In this document: positions 23,104-31,041 of the stretch, piece after piece
Layout of the letters: the number at the start of each line of letters is the position of its first letter
Numbering within the stretch: the first letter of the stretch is position 1
Origin: Streptomyces curacoi
GTDB lineage: Bacteria; Actinomycetota; Actinomycetes; Streptomycetales; Streptomycetaceae
Length of the DNA stretch: 64,000 bases
Assembly (NCBI RefSeq): GCF_001513975.1
Contig: NZ_KQ947991.1
Span: 317,732 to 381,731, forward strand
Direction of reading: 5' to 3'
Position numbers and translations under genes: made by a program
The notes under the pieces: generated by a model
Seen by the model: only the letters and a program-made list of their open reading frames with translations
Told to the model about the DNA's origin: nothing
Database searches by the model: none

Positions 23104-24429
23104 TCAGGACGCTTCGATGAACCGGTCGAGCACCCGCACGCCGAATTTCAGCCCGTCCACCGGTACCCGCTCGTCGACGCCGTGGAACATGCCCGCGAAG
23201 TCCAGCTCCGGCGGCAGCTTCAGCGGGGCGAAGCCGAAGCCCCGGATGCCCAGGTCGTCGAAGGACTTGGCGTCGGTGCCGCCGGAGAGCATGTACGGGA
23301 TCGCCTTCGCCGCCGGGTCCTCGGCCACCAGCGCGGACTGCATCGCCGCCACCAGCGACCCGTCGAAGTCGGTCTCCACGGCCTTGTCGGCGTGCACGTC
23401 CTCGCGCCGCACGTTCGGCCCGAGGATCTTGTCGAGGTCGGCGAGGAACTCCTCCTCGTACCCGGGCAGGAAGCGGCCGTCGACGTGCGCGGTGGCCTCG
23501 CCCGGGATGACGTTGACCTTGTAACCGGCGTTCAGCTGGGTGGGGTTGGCCGTGTTGCTCAGGGTCGCGCCGATGAGCTTGGCGATGCCGCCGAGCTTGG
23601 CGAGGGTGCCCTCCATGTTCTCCGGGTCGAGCTCGGTGCCGAGGGCGTCGCCGAGCTCGTCGAGGAAGGCCCGGGTGGTCTTGGTGACCCGCACCGGGAA
23701 CTTGTGCCGGCCGAGCCGCGCGACCGCCTCCGACAGCTCGGTGATCGCGTTGTCGCGATGGATCATCGACCCGTGCCCCGCCGTGCCGGCCACGGTCAGC
23801 TTCATCCAGTGCATGCCCTTCTCGGCCGTCTGGATCAGATAGAGCCGCCGCTGCTCGCTCACGGTGAACGAGAACCCGCCCACCTCGCTGATCGCCTCGG
23901 TGACCCCCTCGAAGAGGTCCGGGTGCTTGTCGACGAGGAACCGGGCGCCGAACTTGCCGCCGGCCTCCTCGTCGGCGAGGAACGCCAGCACGATGTCCCG
24001 CGGCGGCCTGCGCCCGCTGCGCAGCCGGTCGCGTACGACCGCCAGGGTCATCGCGTCCATGTCCTTCATGTCGACGGCCCCGCGCCCCCACACGCACCCG
24101 TCCGCGACCTCGCCGGAGAAGGGGTGGTGGGTCCAGTCGTCGGCGTTGGCCGGCACGACGTCGGTGTGGCCGTGGATCAGCAGCGCGGGCCGGGACGGGT
24201 CCTCCCCCGCGATCCGCGCCACCGTGGAGGCGCGCCCCGGGTGCGACTCGAAGATCTTCGGTTCGAGGCCCACCTCGGCGAGCTTCTCGGCCACGTACTC
24301 GGCCGCCTTGCGCTCACCGGGACCCGAGTGGTCGCCGTAGTTGCTGGTGTCGATCTGGATCAGCTCGCGGCAGAGGTCCACGACCTCGTCCTCGCCGGTG
24401 ACGCCCCTGGCCGTGTCCGTCTCGCTCAC
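23104..24429 (-). CDS. M20/M25/M40 family metallopeptidase
   Basis: 441-aa cytoplasmic di-zinc hydrolase of the ArgE/DapE/carboxypeptidase G2 family, removing amino acids from small peptides or N-acyl compounds. The metal and catalytic residues are in LLIHGHTDVVPA, WGRGAVDMKD and LADEEAGGKFGARFL (the Glu pair), with a later His in GTAGHGSMIH inside the dimerisation domain. The GTG start is chosen because GGAGGAAGCAGC precedes it; an upstream extension lacks such a site. It lies alone between the chaplins and tRNA-Leu. The substrate cannot be assigned. Confidence 0.88.
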   Translation of the reverse strand: MSETDTARGVTGEDEVVDLCRELIQIDTSNYGDHSGPGERKAAEYVAEKLAEVGLEPKIFESHPGRASTVARIAGEDPSRPALLIHGHTDVVPANADDWTHHPFSGEVADGCVWGRGAVDMKDMDAMTLAVVRDRLRSGRRPPRDIVLAFLADEEAGGKFGARFLVDKHPDLFEGVTEAISEVGGFSFTVSEQRRLYLIQTAEKGMHWMKLTVAGTAGHGSMIHRDNAITELSEAVARLGRHKFPVRVTKTTRAFLDELGDALGTELDPENMEGTLAKLGGIAKLIGATLSNTANPTQLNAGYKVNVIPGEATAHVDGRFLPGYEEEFLADLDKILGPNVRREDVHADKAVETDFDGSLVAAMQSALVAEDPAAKAIPYMLSGGTDAKSFDDLGIRGFGFAPLKLPPELDFAGMFHGVDERVPVDGLKFGVRVLDRFIEAS

Positions 24430-24617
24430 GCTGCTTCCTCCCGCACTGTCGCTGCTGGTGGTCCCCCTCATCCTCCCCCTCCCCCCGGTCCCGCCCAAGA
24501 CCGGCCGCGACCCGTCACACGCCGTTCACGCCACGAGGGGGGTGATCGGGCACCCCTCGAAAGCCTGGTAATGTTTCCTCTGTCGCCGCGGGGGAAACCC
24601 CGCACGACAGACACCTT

Positions 24618-24702
24618 GTCCGGGTGGCGGAATGGCAGACGCGCTAGCTTGAGGTGCTAGTGCCCTTTATCGGGCGTGGGGGTTCAAGTCCCCCCTCGGA
24701 CA
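24618..24702 (+). tRNA. tRNA-Leu (anticodon GAG)
   Basis: 85-nt type II tRNA. The acceptor GTCCGGG pairs with CTCGGAC, with discriminator A at 24702. The anticodon stem CTAGC/GCTAG encloses the loop TTGAGGT, so the anticodon GAG is at 24651-24653 (reads CUU/CUC). A long variable arm (TGCCCTTTATCGGGCG) and the T-loop GGTTCAAGTCC are present. CCA is not encoded. A terminator follows within 10 nt. Confidence 0.96.
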
Positions 24703-24709
24703 CAGATCG

Positions 24710-24736
24710 AAGAGCCCCTCCTCGTGAGGGGCTCTT
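24710..24736 (+). terminator. hairpin after tRNA-Leu
   Basis: AAGAGCCCCTC (24710-24720) pairs with GAGGGGCTCTT (24726-24736) with loop CTCGT: an 11-bp stem. Confidence 0.9.
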
Positions 24737-24755
24737 CGTCGTTCCGGGGTGGTCC

Positions 24756-25164
24756 TCAGTCGTCCGGGGTGTCGGCCGTCCACCTGCTCAGGTACTCCGC
24801 CTCGTGCGGGAGCAGCGAGTGCCGAGTGCGGCCGTCCATCATGTCGAGCAGTCGTGGGGCGTACTCGTACTCCTCACACCACTCACGCCGATCGAGAGCG
24901 ACAGCCAGTTTCAGCAGCCTCGTCCTTCAGTTCCGTCAGCCGCTTGTCCCAGTAGGAAAGCTGAGCGTCTTCGCCGCAGGCGCTCACGATCGTGCGGACC
25001 ACGTCCCGACTCGGAGCCGTGGCCCGCAGCCCGTTCAGCAGTTCGGACAGGCCGGAGGCGCCGAGCCCCAACTGCCTGGCGAGTGCCTTCCGGTTGACGT
25101 CTTGGGCCTCGACCATCTTCTTCAGCGGGCGCCAGATGGCGACCATCAGGTCGCTGCGGGACAC
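24756..25164 (-). pseudogene. XRE-like helix-turn-helix regulator, disrupted by a +1 frameshift
   Basis: A GTG at 25164 (site GGGAGCACGAC) opens a frame with an N-terminal HTH (NRKALARQLGLGASGLSELL) that stops at 24883. At about 24914 the reading frame that continues protein-like sequence is shifted by one base: it encodes LKLAVALDRREWCEEYEYAP and a further 32 residues, ending in a stop at 24756. The two parts join at KDEA|LKLAV if one base is skipped. So the gene is either a pseudogene through a 1-nt insertion, a sequencing error, or a case of programmed frameshifting. It lies next to tRNA-Leu, a common integration point, but no other element remnant is seen. The full product would be about 135 aa. 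Confidence 0.65.
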
Positions 25165-25236
25165 GTCGTGCTCCCTAGGTCATACGGCTCATCGGAGTCG
25201 CTCTCCCGCCGCGAGTATTGAGCCTGGGTGGGCACG

Positions 25237-25255
25237 TTCGGCGCCGTTCGCCGAA
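25237..25255. promoter_or_regulatory. inverted repeat TTCGGCG-N5-CGCCGAA
   Basis: A 7-bp perfect repeat in the 232-nt gap between the HTH pseudogene and the small gene at 25397. The same arms, with a 2-nt spacer, precede the ArsR-type gene at 59625. Confidence 0.4.
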
Positions 25256-25350
25256 ACCTCGTTGAAGAACCCCTGTGACCTGGCCCTTTGTGTTCGTCTT
25301 CGGTTGTCTTCGGCATTCGGCCGGGGTGGTGGGCGACCGGGCGAAGGTGG

Positions 25351-25366
25351 TGTCAGCCGGCTGACA
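25351..25366 (+). promoter_or_regulatory. perfect 16-bp palindrome, candidate operator
   Basis: TGTCAGCCGGCTGACA is a gapless palindrome 30 nt upstream of the ATG at 25397. Its compact symmetry fits a dimeric HTH regulator, possibly the adjacent HTH gene before it was broken. Confidence 0.55.
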
Positions 25367-25396
25367 AGCACGAGTTCGAAAAGCCAGGAGGACACC

Positions 25397-26008
25397 ATGC
25401 GGAAGGGCATCGGGCTGCGGAGCGCGGTGATCATGGGGGCCGCGATCACGGCCGGTACCGCGGCGGGGGGCGCGGTGGAGGCGCTCGGGCAGCCGGTGGG
25501 CGTGGGGCCGGTGATCACCGGGGCGGTGACGCTGTGGTTCGCGGAGAAGCTGGACCGGCTGATCGGGGAGGAGGGGGACGAGGGCCAGGGCCTGTCCGGA
25601 GGAGTGCGCGGAGCGGCATCCGTCGAGGGTGCCGCTCCGGGACAAGTAGCCGCACCGGCACAATGGGGGCCATGCCCAAGCGCGCCTCCCGTTCCACCCG
25701 TGCCACCCGTTCCACCGGCTCCGCCCCCGCGCCGAAGCCCGCGGTGGCCTGTCCCTGCGGGCTGCCCGAGGCGTACGCCGCGTGCTGCGGCCGGTATCAC
25801 TCGGGCGCGGTCGCCGCGCCGACCGCCGAGGCGCTCATGCGGTCGCGGTACAGCGCGTTCGTCAAGGGGGATGTGGCGTACCTGCTGCGGACCTGGCATC
25901 CGCGGACGCGGCCGGCGCGGCTCGACCTCGATCCGGGGATGCGGTGGACCGGGCTGGAGGTCCTGGAGACGACGGACGGTTCGGGGTTCCACTCCACGGG
26001 GACGGTGA
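25397..26008 (+). CDS. small Gly/Ala-rich protein with strong start and uncertain C-terminus
   Basis: The ATG is preceded by CCAGGAGGACACC, one of the best ribosome-binding sites in the window, so translation here is likely. The first 70 residues look real: MRKGIGLRSAVIMGAAITAG, a hydrophobic Gly/Ala region and then an amphipathic segment TLWFAEKLDRLIGEEGDEG. The frame has no stop until 26008 and runs about 340 nt into the YchJ-like gene in another frame, where its sequence becomes Arg/Pro-rich and shadow-like. Either the two genes truly overlap or a stop has been lost by frameshift. No family is recognised. Confidence 0.45.
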   Translation: MRKGIGLRSAVIMGAAITAGTAAGGAVEALGQPVGVGPVITGAVTLWFAEKLDRLIGEEGDEGQGLSGGVRGAASVEGAAPGQVAAPAQWGPCPSAPPVPPVPPVPPAPPPRRSPRWPVPAGCPRRTPRAAAGITRARSPRRPPRRSCGRGTARSSRGMWRTCCGPGIRGRGRRGSTSIRGCGGPGWRSWRRRTVRGSTPRGR

Positions 26009-26109
26009 CCTTCCGGGCCTCGTTCCGAGGTGGGTCGCTGCATGAGCGGAGCCGGTTCGAGCGGGTGGACGGGGCGTGGGTGTACGTCGACGGGGAGTTC
26101 CTGGACTGA
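25672..26109 (+). CDS. YchJ-family (UPF0225) protein with SEC-C-like zinc motif
   Basis: 145-aa protein. After a basic, Ser/Thr-rich N-terminus comes the metal-binding SEC-C-like motif ACPCGLPEAYAACCGRYH, then the NTF2-like YchJ domain (PTAEALMRSRYSAFVKGD, LRTWHP). An in-frame ATG at 25663 is an alternative start; neither has a clear ribosome-binding site, and leaderless initiation is possible. The molecular function of YchJ is not established; the zinc motif suggests protein or nucleic-acid binding. Its 5' part overlaps the open frame of the gene starting at 25397. Confidence 0.85.
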   Translation: MPKRASRSTRATRSTGSAPAPKPAVACPCGLPEAYAACCGRYHSGAVAAPTAEALMRSRYSAFVKGDVAYLLRTWHPRTRPARLDLDPGMRWTGLEVLETTDGSGFHSTGTVTFRASFRGGSLHERSRFERVDGAWVYVDGEFLD

Positions 26110-26216
26110 CGGAGTCGCCCGGCGCTCCAGCCTCTGCGCGCTCTCTCCGCGGCCCGGAGAAGACTCCTTCAGCGGCTCGGTGATCCGGTCGGCGTCCGTC
26201 CGCCCGTCCGCCGCGG

Positions 26217-26918
26217 TCATGGCGCCAGGATGTCCAGCTCCTGGAGGGCGCCGACCGTGATCTCGCGGGTCAGGTGTTCGGCTCGGGCCGCGTCGCCGGC
26301 GCGGACCGCCTCCGCGACCTGGACGTGCAGCGTCACCGCGGCCGGGTCGGGGTCCTCGAACATGACCTCGTGGTGGGTGCGGCCCGCGAGGACCTCGGCG
26401 ACGACGTCGCCCAGGCGGGCGAACATCTCGTTGCCGGAGGCGGTGAGGACGACGCGGTGGAAGGCGATGTCGTGGACGAGGTAGCCCTCCAGTTGGTGGC
26501 CGCGTGAGTGGGCGACCATGCCGAGGGCGCACTCGGTGAGTTCGGCGCACTGGTCGGCGGTGGCGTTCTTGGCGGCCAGCCCTGCCGCCACCGGCTCGAT
26601 CGCCGAGCGCAGCACGGTGAGTGAGCGCAGCTGTCCTGGGCGGTCGGCGCCGGCCAGGCGCCAGCGGATGACCTGCGGGTCGTAGACGTTCCACTCGGAC
26701 TTGGGGCGGACCGTCACGCCCACGCGGCGGCGGGACTCGACCAGGTGCATGGACTCCAGAACCCGGACCGCCTCGCGCATCACCGAGCGCGAGACGTCGA
26801 AGCGCTGGGCCAGCTCGTCCGTGCGCAGGACGCTGCCCGGCGGGTACTCGCCCGCGGCGATCGCGGGGCCGAGGGATTCCAGTACATGGCCGTGCAGCCC
26901 CCGGCCCGTTGTGCTCAT
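26217..26918 (-). CDS. FadR/GntR-family regulator (FCD domain), probable gluconate repressor
   Basis: 233-aa regulator. The winged helix (about 8-75) contains LRTDELAQRFDVSRSVMREA; the FCD domain (about 95-225) has the metal-site pattern including DIAFHRVVL and later His residues. It is divergent from gluconokinase with 137 nt between starts, the classical arrangement of a repressor next to the sugar-acid operon it controls; in S. coelicolor an equivalent protein (SCO1678 from memory) represses the gluconate operon. Candidate operators are AAGTCAGACTT (26953-26963) and the inverted repeat at 27011-27031. Confidence 0.88.
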   Translation of the reverse strand: MSTTGRGLHGHVLESLGPAIAAGEYPPGSVLRTDELAQRFDVSRSVMREAVRVLESMHLVESRRRVGVTVRPKSEWNVYDPQVIRWRLAGADRPGQLRSLTVLRSAIEPVAAGLAAKNATADQCAELTECALGMVAHSRGHQLEGYLVHDIAFHRVVLTASGNEMFARLGDVVAEVLAGRTHHEVMFEDPDPAAVTLHVQVAEAVRAGDAARAEHLTREITVGALQELDILAP

Positions 26919-26952
26919 GCACTCAGCGTACGGGGCACGTCACGCCAACAAA

Positions 26953-26963
26953 AAGTCAGACTT
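26953..26963. promoter_or_regulatory. AAGTC-A-GACTT palindrome, candidate operator
   Basis: Perfect 5-bp half-sites around one base in the divergent regulator/gluconokinase promoter region, 35 nt from the regulator start; FCD regulators bind short palindromes of this size. Confidence 0.5.
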
Positions 26964-27010
26964 ATTCATCACAGGGTCTTGAATTCGTCGTACCTAATGG
27001 GTTTCAGTTG

Positions 27011-27031
27011 CGTCGACATCAGGTGTCGACG
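27011..27031. promoter_or_regulatory. inverted repeat before gluconokinase
   Basis: CGTCGACA, 5-nt spacer TCAGG, TGTCGACG: an 8-bp perfect inverted repeat ending 24 nt upstream of the gluconokinase ATG. It is either an operator or a leader hairpin. Confidence 0.55.
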
Positions 27032-27055
27032 AGGACAGCAGTCAGTGAGGCAGCG

Positions 27056-27571
27056 ATGAGTACCCCCCATGTCGTCGTGGTCATGGGCGTCGCGGGCACC
27101 GGGAAGACCACCATCGGTCCCCTGCTCGCGGCCCGGCTCGGCGTTCCGTACGCCGAGGGCGACGACTTCCACCCGCAGGCCAACATCACCAAGATGTCGG
27201 CCGGCACCCCGCTCGACGACGACGACAGGTGGCCCTGGCTCGACGCCATCGGCGCCTGGGCGCACGGGCGGGCCGGGCTGGGCGGGGTGGTCAGCTGCTC
27301 CGCGCTGAAGCGGTCGTACCGTGACCGGCTCCGGGCCGCCGCGCCCGGCGTCGTCTTCGTGCACCTCACGGGCGACCGCGCGCTCATCGAGAACCGGATG
27401 TCGCACCGGCAGGGGCACTTCATGCCCACGGCACTGCTCGACTCCCAGTTCGCCACGCTCCAGCCGCTGCAGCCGGACGAGGCGGGCGTCGCCGTGGACG
27501 TCGCGGGCAGCCCGGAGGAGATCACCGAACGGGCCGTCACGGCCCTGACCGGCCTTCCCGACTCGGCCTGA
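27056..27571 (+). CDS. gntK: gluconokinase
   Basis: 171-aa P-loop kinase phosphorylating D-gluconate to 6-phosphogluconate, which enters the pentose phosphate pathway. The Walker A GVAGTGKTT is at residues 11-19; the family block EGDDFHPQANITKMSAGTPL, the Asp run DDDDRWPWL and the lid segment MSHRQGHFMP are all present. The ATG at 27056 with GTGAGGCAGCG before it is preferred to the open extension further upstream. It is the first gene of a gluconate/idonate operon. Confidence 0.95.
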   Translation: MSTPHVVVVMGVAGTGKTTIGPLLAARLGVPYAEGDDFHPQANITKMSAGTPLDDDDRWPWLDAIGAWAHGRAGLGGVVSCSALKRSYRDRLRAAAPGVVFVHLTGDRALIENRMSHRQGHFMPTALLDSQFATLQPLQPDEAGVAVDVAGSPEEITERAVTALTGLPDSA

Positions 27572-27661
27572 CGACACCCCCGCACCCCCCCACCACCCGG
27601 GTAACGCCACCCCCCGCCGCAGCACCCCTCTCCCCGACCCCCGTACTGCAAGGGAACCCCC

Positions 27662-29062
27662 GTGACCAGACTCAGCGTCGAGATGCTGGCAGCGGACACC
27701 GTCGAGCCCATCACCTCGGCCGGCCACGCTCAGCTGGGCATCGCCGTCCTGGCGGGCATCGCCGTCATCGTCCTGCTGATCACCAAGTTCAAGCTCCACG
27801 CGTTCCTGTCGCTGACCCTCGGAACGCTCGTACTCGGCGCGATCGCCGGGGCACCGCTCGACAAGGCCATCGCCAGCTTCACCACCGGACTCGGCACCAC
27901 GGTCGCCGGCGTGGGCGTGCTGATCGCGCTCGGCGCGATCCTCGGCAAGATGCTCGCCGACTCCGGCGGCGCGGACCAGATCGTCGACACGATCCTCGCG
28001 AAGGCGGGCGGGCGTTCGATGCCGTGGGCGATGGTGCTGATCGCCTCCGTCATCGGCCTGCCGCTGTTCTTCGAGGTCGGCGTCGTACTGCTGATCCCGG
28101 TCGTGCTGATGGTCGCCAAGCGCGGCAACTACTCCCTGATGCGCATCGGCATCCCGGCCCTGGCCGGTCTGTCCGTGATGCACGGCCTGGTCCCCCCGCA
28201 CCCCGGCCCGCTGGTCGCGATCGACGCGGTCGGCGCCGACCTGGGTGTCACGCTGGCGCTCGGCGTCCTCGTCGCCATACCGACGGTGATCATCGCCGGT
28301 CCGCTGTTCTCGCGGTACGCGGCCCGGTGGGTGGACGTCCCGGCTCCGGAGCGCATGATCCCCCAGCGCGCCTCCGAGGAACTGAAGCAGCGGCTGCCCG
28401 GCTTCGGGCCCACGCTGGTGACGATCCTCCTGCCCGTCGTCCTGATGCTCTCCAAGGCGCTGGTCGACATCGTGATCGACGACCCCGAGAACACCGTCCA
28501 GCGCGTCTTCGACGTCATCGGCTCCCCGATGATCGCCCTGCTCGCCGCCGTGCTGCTCGGCATCTTCACGCTGCTCGGGCCCGCCGGGTTCGGCAAGGAG
28601 CGCATCTCGCCGCTCGTCGAGAAGGGGCTCGCGCCCATCGCGGGCATCCTGCTGATCGTCGGCGCGGGCGGTGGCTTCAAGCAGACCCTGATCGACACCG
28701 GCGTGGGCCAGATGGTCCTCGACATCTCCGAGGACTGGTCGATCCCCGCGCTGCTGCTGGCCTGGCTGATCGCGGTGGCGATCCGGCTGGCGACCGGTTC
28801 GGCGACGGTGGCGACGGTCTCGGCCGCCGGCCTCGTGGCCCCGCTGGCCGCCGACATGTCGACGACCCACGCCGCGCTCCTGGTCCTCGCGATCGGCGCC
28901 GGCTCGCTCTTCTTCAGCCATGTCAACGACGCCGGTTTCTGGCTGGTGAAGGAGTACTTCGGGCTGAACGTCGGCCAGACCATCAAGACCTGGTCCGTCA
29001 TGGAGACGATCATCTCGGTCGTCGCGGGTGCCGTGGTCCTGTTGCTCTCGCTGATCATCTAG
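27662..29062 (+). CDS. gluconate:H+ symporter, GntP family
   Basis: 466-aa membrane transporter with about 12-14 hydrophobic segments, importing gluconate or a related sugar acid with protons. The family signature regions GLPLFFEVGVVLLIPVV, PPHPGPL and FFSHVNDAGFWLVKEYF are clear. The GTG start follows AAGGGAACCCCC. It lies 90 nt downstream of gluconokinase and 10 nt upstream of the dehydrogenase, so all are likely co-transcribed. Confidence 0.95.
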   Translation: MTRLSVEMLAADTVEPITSAGHAQLGIAVLAGIAVIVLLITKFKLHAFLSLTLGTLVLGAIAGAPLDKAIASFTTGLGTTVAGVGVLIALGAILGKMLADSGGADQIVDTILAKAGGRSMPWAMVLIASVIGLPLFFEVGVVLLIPVVLMVAKRGNYSLMRIGIPALAGLSVMHGLVPPHPGPLVAIDAVGADLGVTLALGVLVAIPTVIIAGPLFSRYAARWVDVPAPERMIPQRASEELKQRLPGFGPTLVTILLPVVLMLSKALVDIVIDDPENTVQRVFDVIGSPMIALLAAVLLGIFTLLGPAGFGKERISPLVEKGLAPIAGILLIVGAGGGFKQTLIDTGVGQMVLDISEDWSIPALLLAWLIAVAIRLATGSATVATVSAAGLVAPLAADMSTTHAALLVLAIGAGSLFFSHVNDAGFWLVKEYFGLNVGQTIKTWSVMETIISVVAGAVVLLLSLII

Positions 29063-29072
29063 GAGTACGACG

Positions 29073-29834
29073 ATGACGGCTCACCCTCTCTTCGACATCA
29101 GCGGCCGCACGGCCCTGGTCACCGGCTCCAGCCGGGGCATCGGCCTGGCACTCGCCCGAGGTCTGGCCGAGGCCGGCTGCACGGTGGTCCTCAACGGACG
29201 CGACGGCGGACGCCTCGCGAAGGCGGCCGGGGAACTGCCCGGCGACGTCCACACGGCCGTGTTCGACGTGACCGACGGTCCGTCGGTGGCCGCCGGGATC
29301 GCGGATGTCGAGGAGCGGGTGGGCCCGCTCGACATCCTGGTCAACAACGCGGGCATGCAACTGCGCGCGCCCCTGCTGGAGTTCACGGACTCCGACTGGC
29401 ACCGGATCCTGGACACCAACCTCACCAGCGCGTTCCTGGTCGGCCGGGAGGCCGCCCGGCGGATGACGCGGCGTGGCCACGGAAAGATCGTCAACATCTG
29501 CTCGCTGCAGAGCGAGGTGGTCCGCCCGGGCATCGCGCCCTACGCGGCCACCAAGGGCGCGCTGAAGATGCTCACCAAGGGCATGTGCGCCGACTGGGGA
29601 CCGTACGGCGTCCAGGTCAACGGCCTGGGCCCCGGCTACATCGACACCGAGCTCACCCGACCGCTCGTCGAGGACGAGGAGTTCAGCGCCTGGGTGCGGC
29701 GGCGCACCCCGGCCGGGCGCTGGGGGCGTACCGGGGACCTGGTGGGCGGGGTGCTGTTCCTCGCCTCGCCGGCCGCGGACTTCGTCAGCGGGCAGGTGCT
29801 GTACGTCGACGGCGGCATGACGAGCGTGCTCTGA
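29073..29834 (+). CDS. SDR oxidoreductase, probable gluconate 5-dehydrogenase
   Basis: 253-aa Rossmann-fold short-chain dehydrogenase. It carries the cofactor motif TGSSRGIG, the NNAG block and the catalytic Ser/Tyr/Lys set (ICSLQ ... YAATKGALK). It closely resembles IdnO/GNO, which interconverts 5-ketogluconate and gluconate. Position between a gluconate permease and an idonate-dehydrogenase-like gene supports the assignment. The start ATG has AGGAGTACGACG upstream. Confidence 0.9.
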   Translation: MTAHPLFDISGRTALVTGSSRGIGLALARGLAEAGCTVVLNGRDGGRLAKAAGELPGDVHTAVFDVTDGPSVAAGIADVEERVGPLDILVNNAGMQLRAPLLEFTDSDWHRILDTNLTSAFLVGREAARRMTRRGHGKIVNICSLQSEVVRPGIAPYAATKGALKMLTKGMCADWGPYGVQVNGLGPGYIDTELTRPLVEDEEFSAWVRRRTPAGRWGRTGDLVGGVLFLASPAADFVSGQVLYVDGGMTSVL

Positions 29835-29847
29835 GGAGGTCCGGCGA

Positions 29848-30873
29848 ATGCTGGGTTGTGTGATCCACGGTCAGGGCGACCTACGGGTCGACGAGTTGCC
29901 GACGCCGGTGCCGGGCCCCGGGCAGGCGCTGGTGGCCGTGCGGTACGGCGGGATCTGCGGCTCCGACCTGCACTACTGGCGGCACGGCGGGGTCGGGGAC
30001 TTCCGGCTCAGGGAGCCGATGGTGCTCGGGCACGAGGTGGTCGGGACGGTCGTCGCGTACGGTGCCGGCGGGGCGGGTCCCGCTCCCGGTACGGCCGTCG
30101 CGGTGCACCCCGCCACCCCCTGCGGGGTCTGCCCGGAGTGCGCGGACGGGCGGCGCAACGTCTGCCGGGACACCCGCTACCTCGGCAGTGCGGCCCGCTT
30201 TCCGCATGTGCAGGGCGGGTTCGCCGCCCGCGTGGCCGTCCCCGCGGAACAGCTGAGGCCGCTCCCGGCCGGGCTGGACCTGCGGCGGGCGGCCCTCGCC
30301 GAGCCGCTGTCCGTCGCGCTGCACGCGGTGCGGCGGGCCGGTGAGGTGGCCGGGAGGCACCTCCTCGTCGCCGGTGCCGGGCCCATCGGGTGTCTGGTGG
30401 TCGCGGCGGCGAAGGCGGCAGGCGCGGCACACGTCACCGTGACCGACCTGCTGCCGGCGGCGCTGGAGTACGCGCGGACCGCCGGCGCCGACACCCTCGT
30501 ACGGGCCGATGACCCGGACGATGCCGGGTGGCCCCCGGAGGTGGACGTGGCGATCGAGGCTTCGGGGGTCGCCGCCGGGCTGGACACGTGTCTGCGGCTG
30601 GTGCGGCGCGGCGGCGTCGTGGTGCAGTTGGGAATGCTGCCGCCGGGGCCAAGTCCGTTCGCGGGGAACCTCGTCGTGAGCCGGGAGATCGAGCTGCGGG
30701 GGGCGTTCCGGTTCGACACGGAGTTCGACGCAGCGCTGGAACTGCTCGCGGCTGAGGCGTCGTTGGGCGGTCTGGTCAGCGCGGTGGTGCCGGTGCGGGA
30801 GGCGGAGTCGGCGTTGGCGCTCGCCGCCGATCGGAGCCGGTCGTGCAAGGTGTTGCTGGACTTCGGGGCCTGA
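29848..30873 (+). CDS. idnD: zinc-dependent L-idonate 5-dehydrogenase
   Basis: 341-aa medium-chain dehydrogenase. The catalytic zinc site is GGICGSDLHYW with GHEVVG, and the structural zinc lobe has Cys in CGVCPECADGRRNVC. The Rossmann motif is GAGPIGCLV. Sequence and operon place it as the enzyme oxidising L-idonate to 5-ketogluconate, which the preceding SDR reduces to gluconate. The gene starts 13 nt after that SDR (AGGAGGTCCGGCG before the ATG) and closes the operon. Confidence 0.88.
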   Translation: MLGCVIHGQGDLRVDELPTPVPGPGQALVAVRYGGICGSDLHYWRHGGVGDFRLREPMVLGHEVVGTVVAYGAGGAGPAPGTAVAVHPATPCGVCPECADGRRNVCRDTRYLGSAARFPHVQGGFAARVAVPAEQLRPLPAGLDLRRAALAEPLSVALHAVRRAGEVAGRHLLVAGAGPIGCLVVAAAKAAGAAHVTVTDLLPAALEYARTAGADTLVRADDPDDAGWPPEVDVAIEASGVAAGLDTCLRLVRRGGVVVQLGMLPPGPSPFAGNLVVSREIELRGAFRFDTEFDAALELLAAEASLGGLVSAVVPVREAESALALAADRSRSCKVLLDFGA

Positions 30874-31041
30874 ACAGCCGGTGTTCCGGTGGGCTTTCGT
30901 GCCCGCGATCGTGGTTCCCGGCAGCTGAACCGACCCTGACGATCACATGAAGCGGCTTCCCCCGAGGCGCCGCCGGCCCGATGATGAGGAGACCCCCGGT
31001 GGCTGCCGCAGCCGTCGGGGGCGAGAACATCGGGGGGCGTC

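Noticed and set aside
24618..24758. tRNA-Leu 3' end as an attachment site of an integrated element
   Set aside because: No integrase and no second copy of the tRNA 3' end was seen downstream; only the frameshifted HTH gene hints at past integration.
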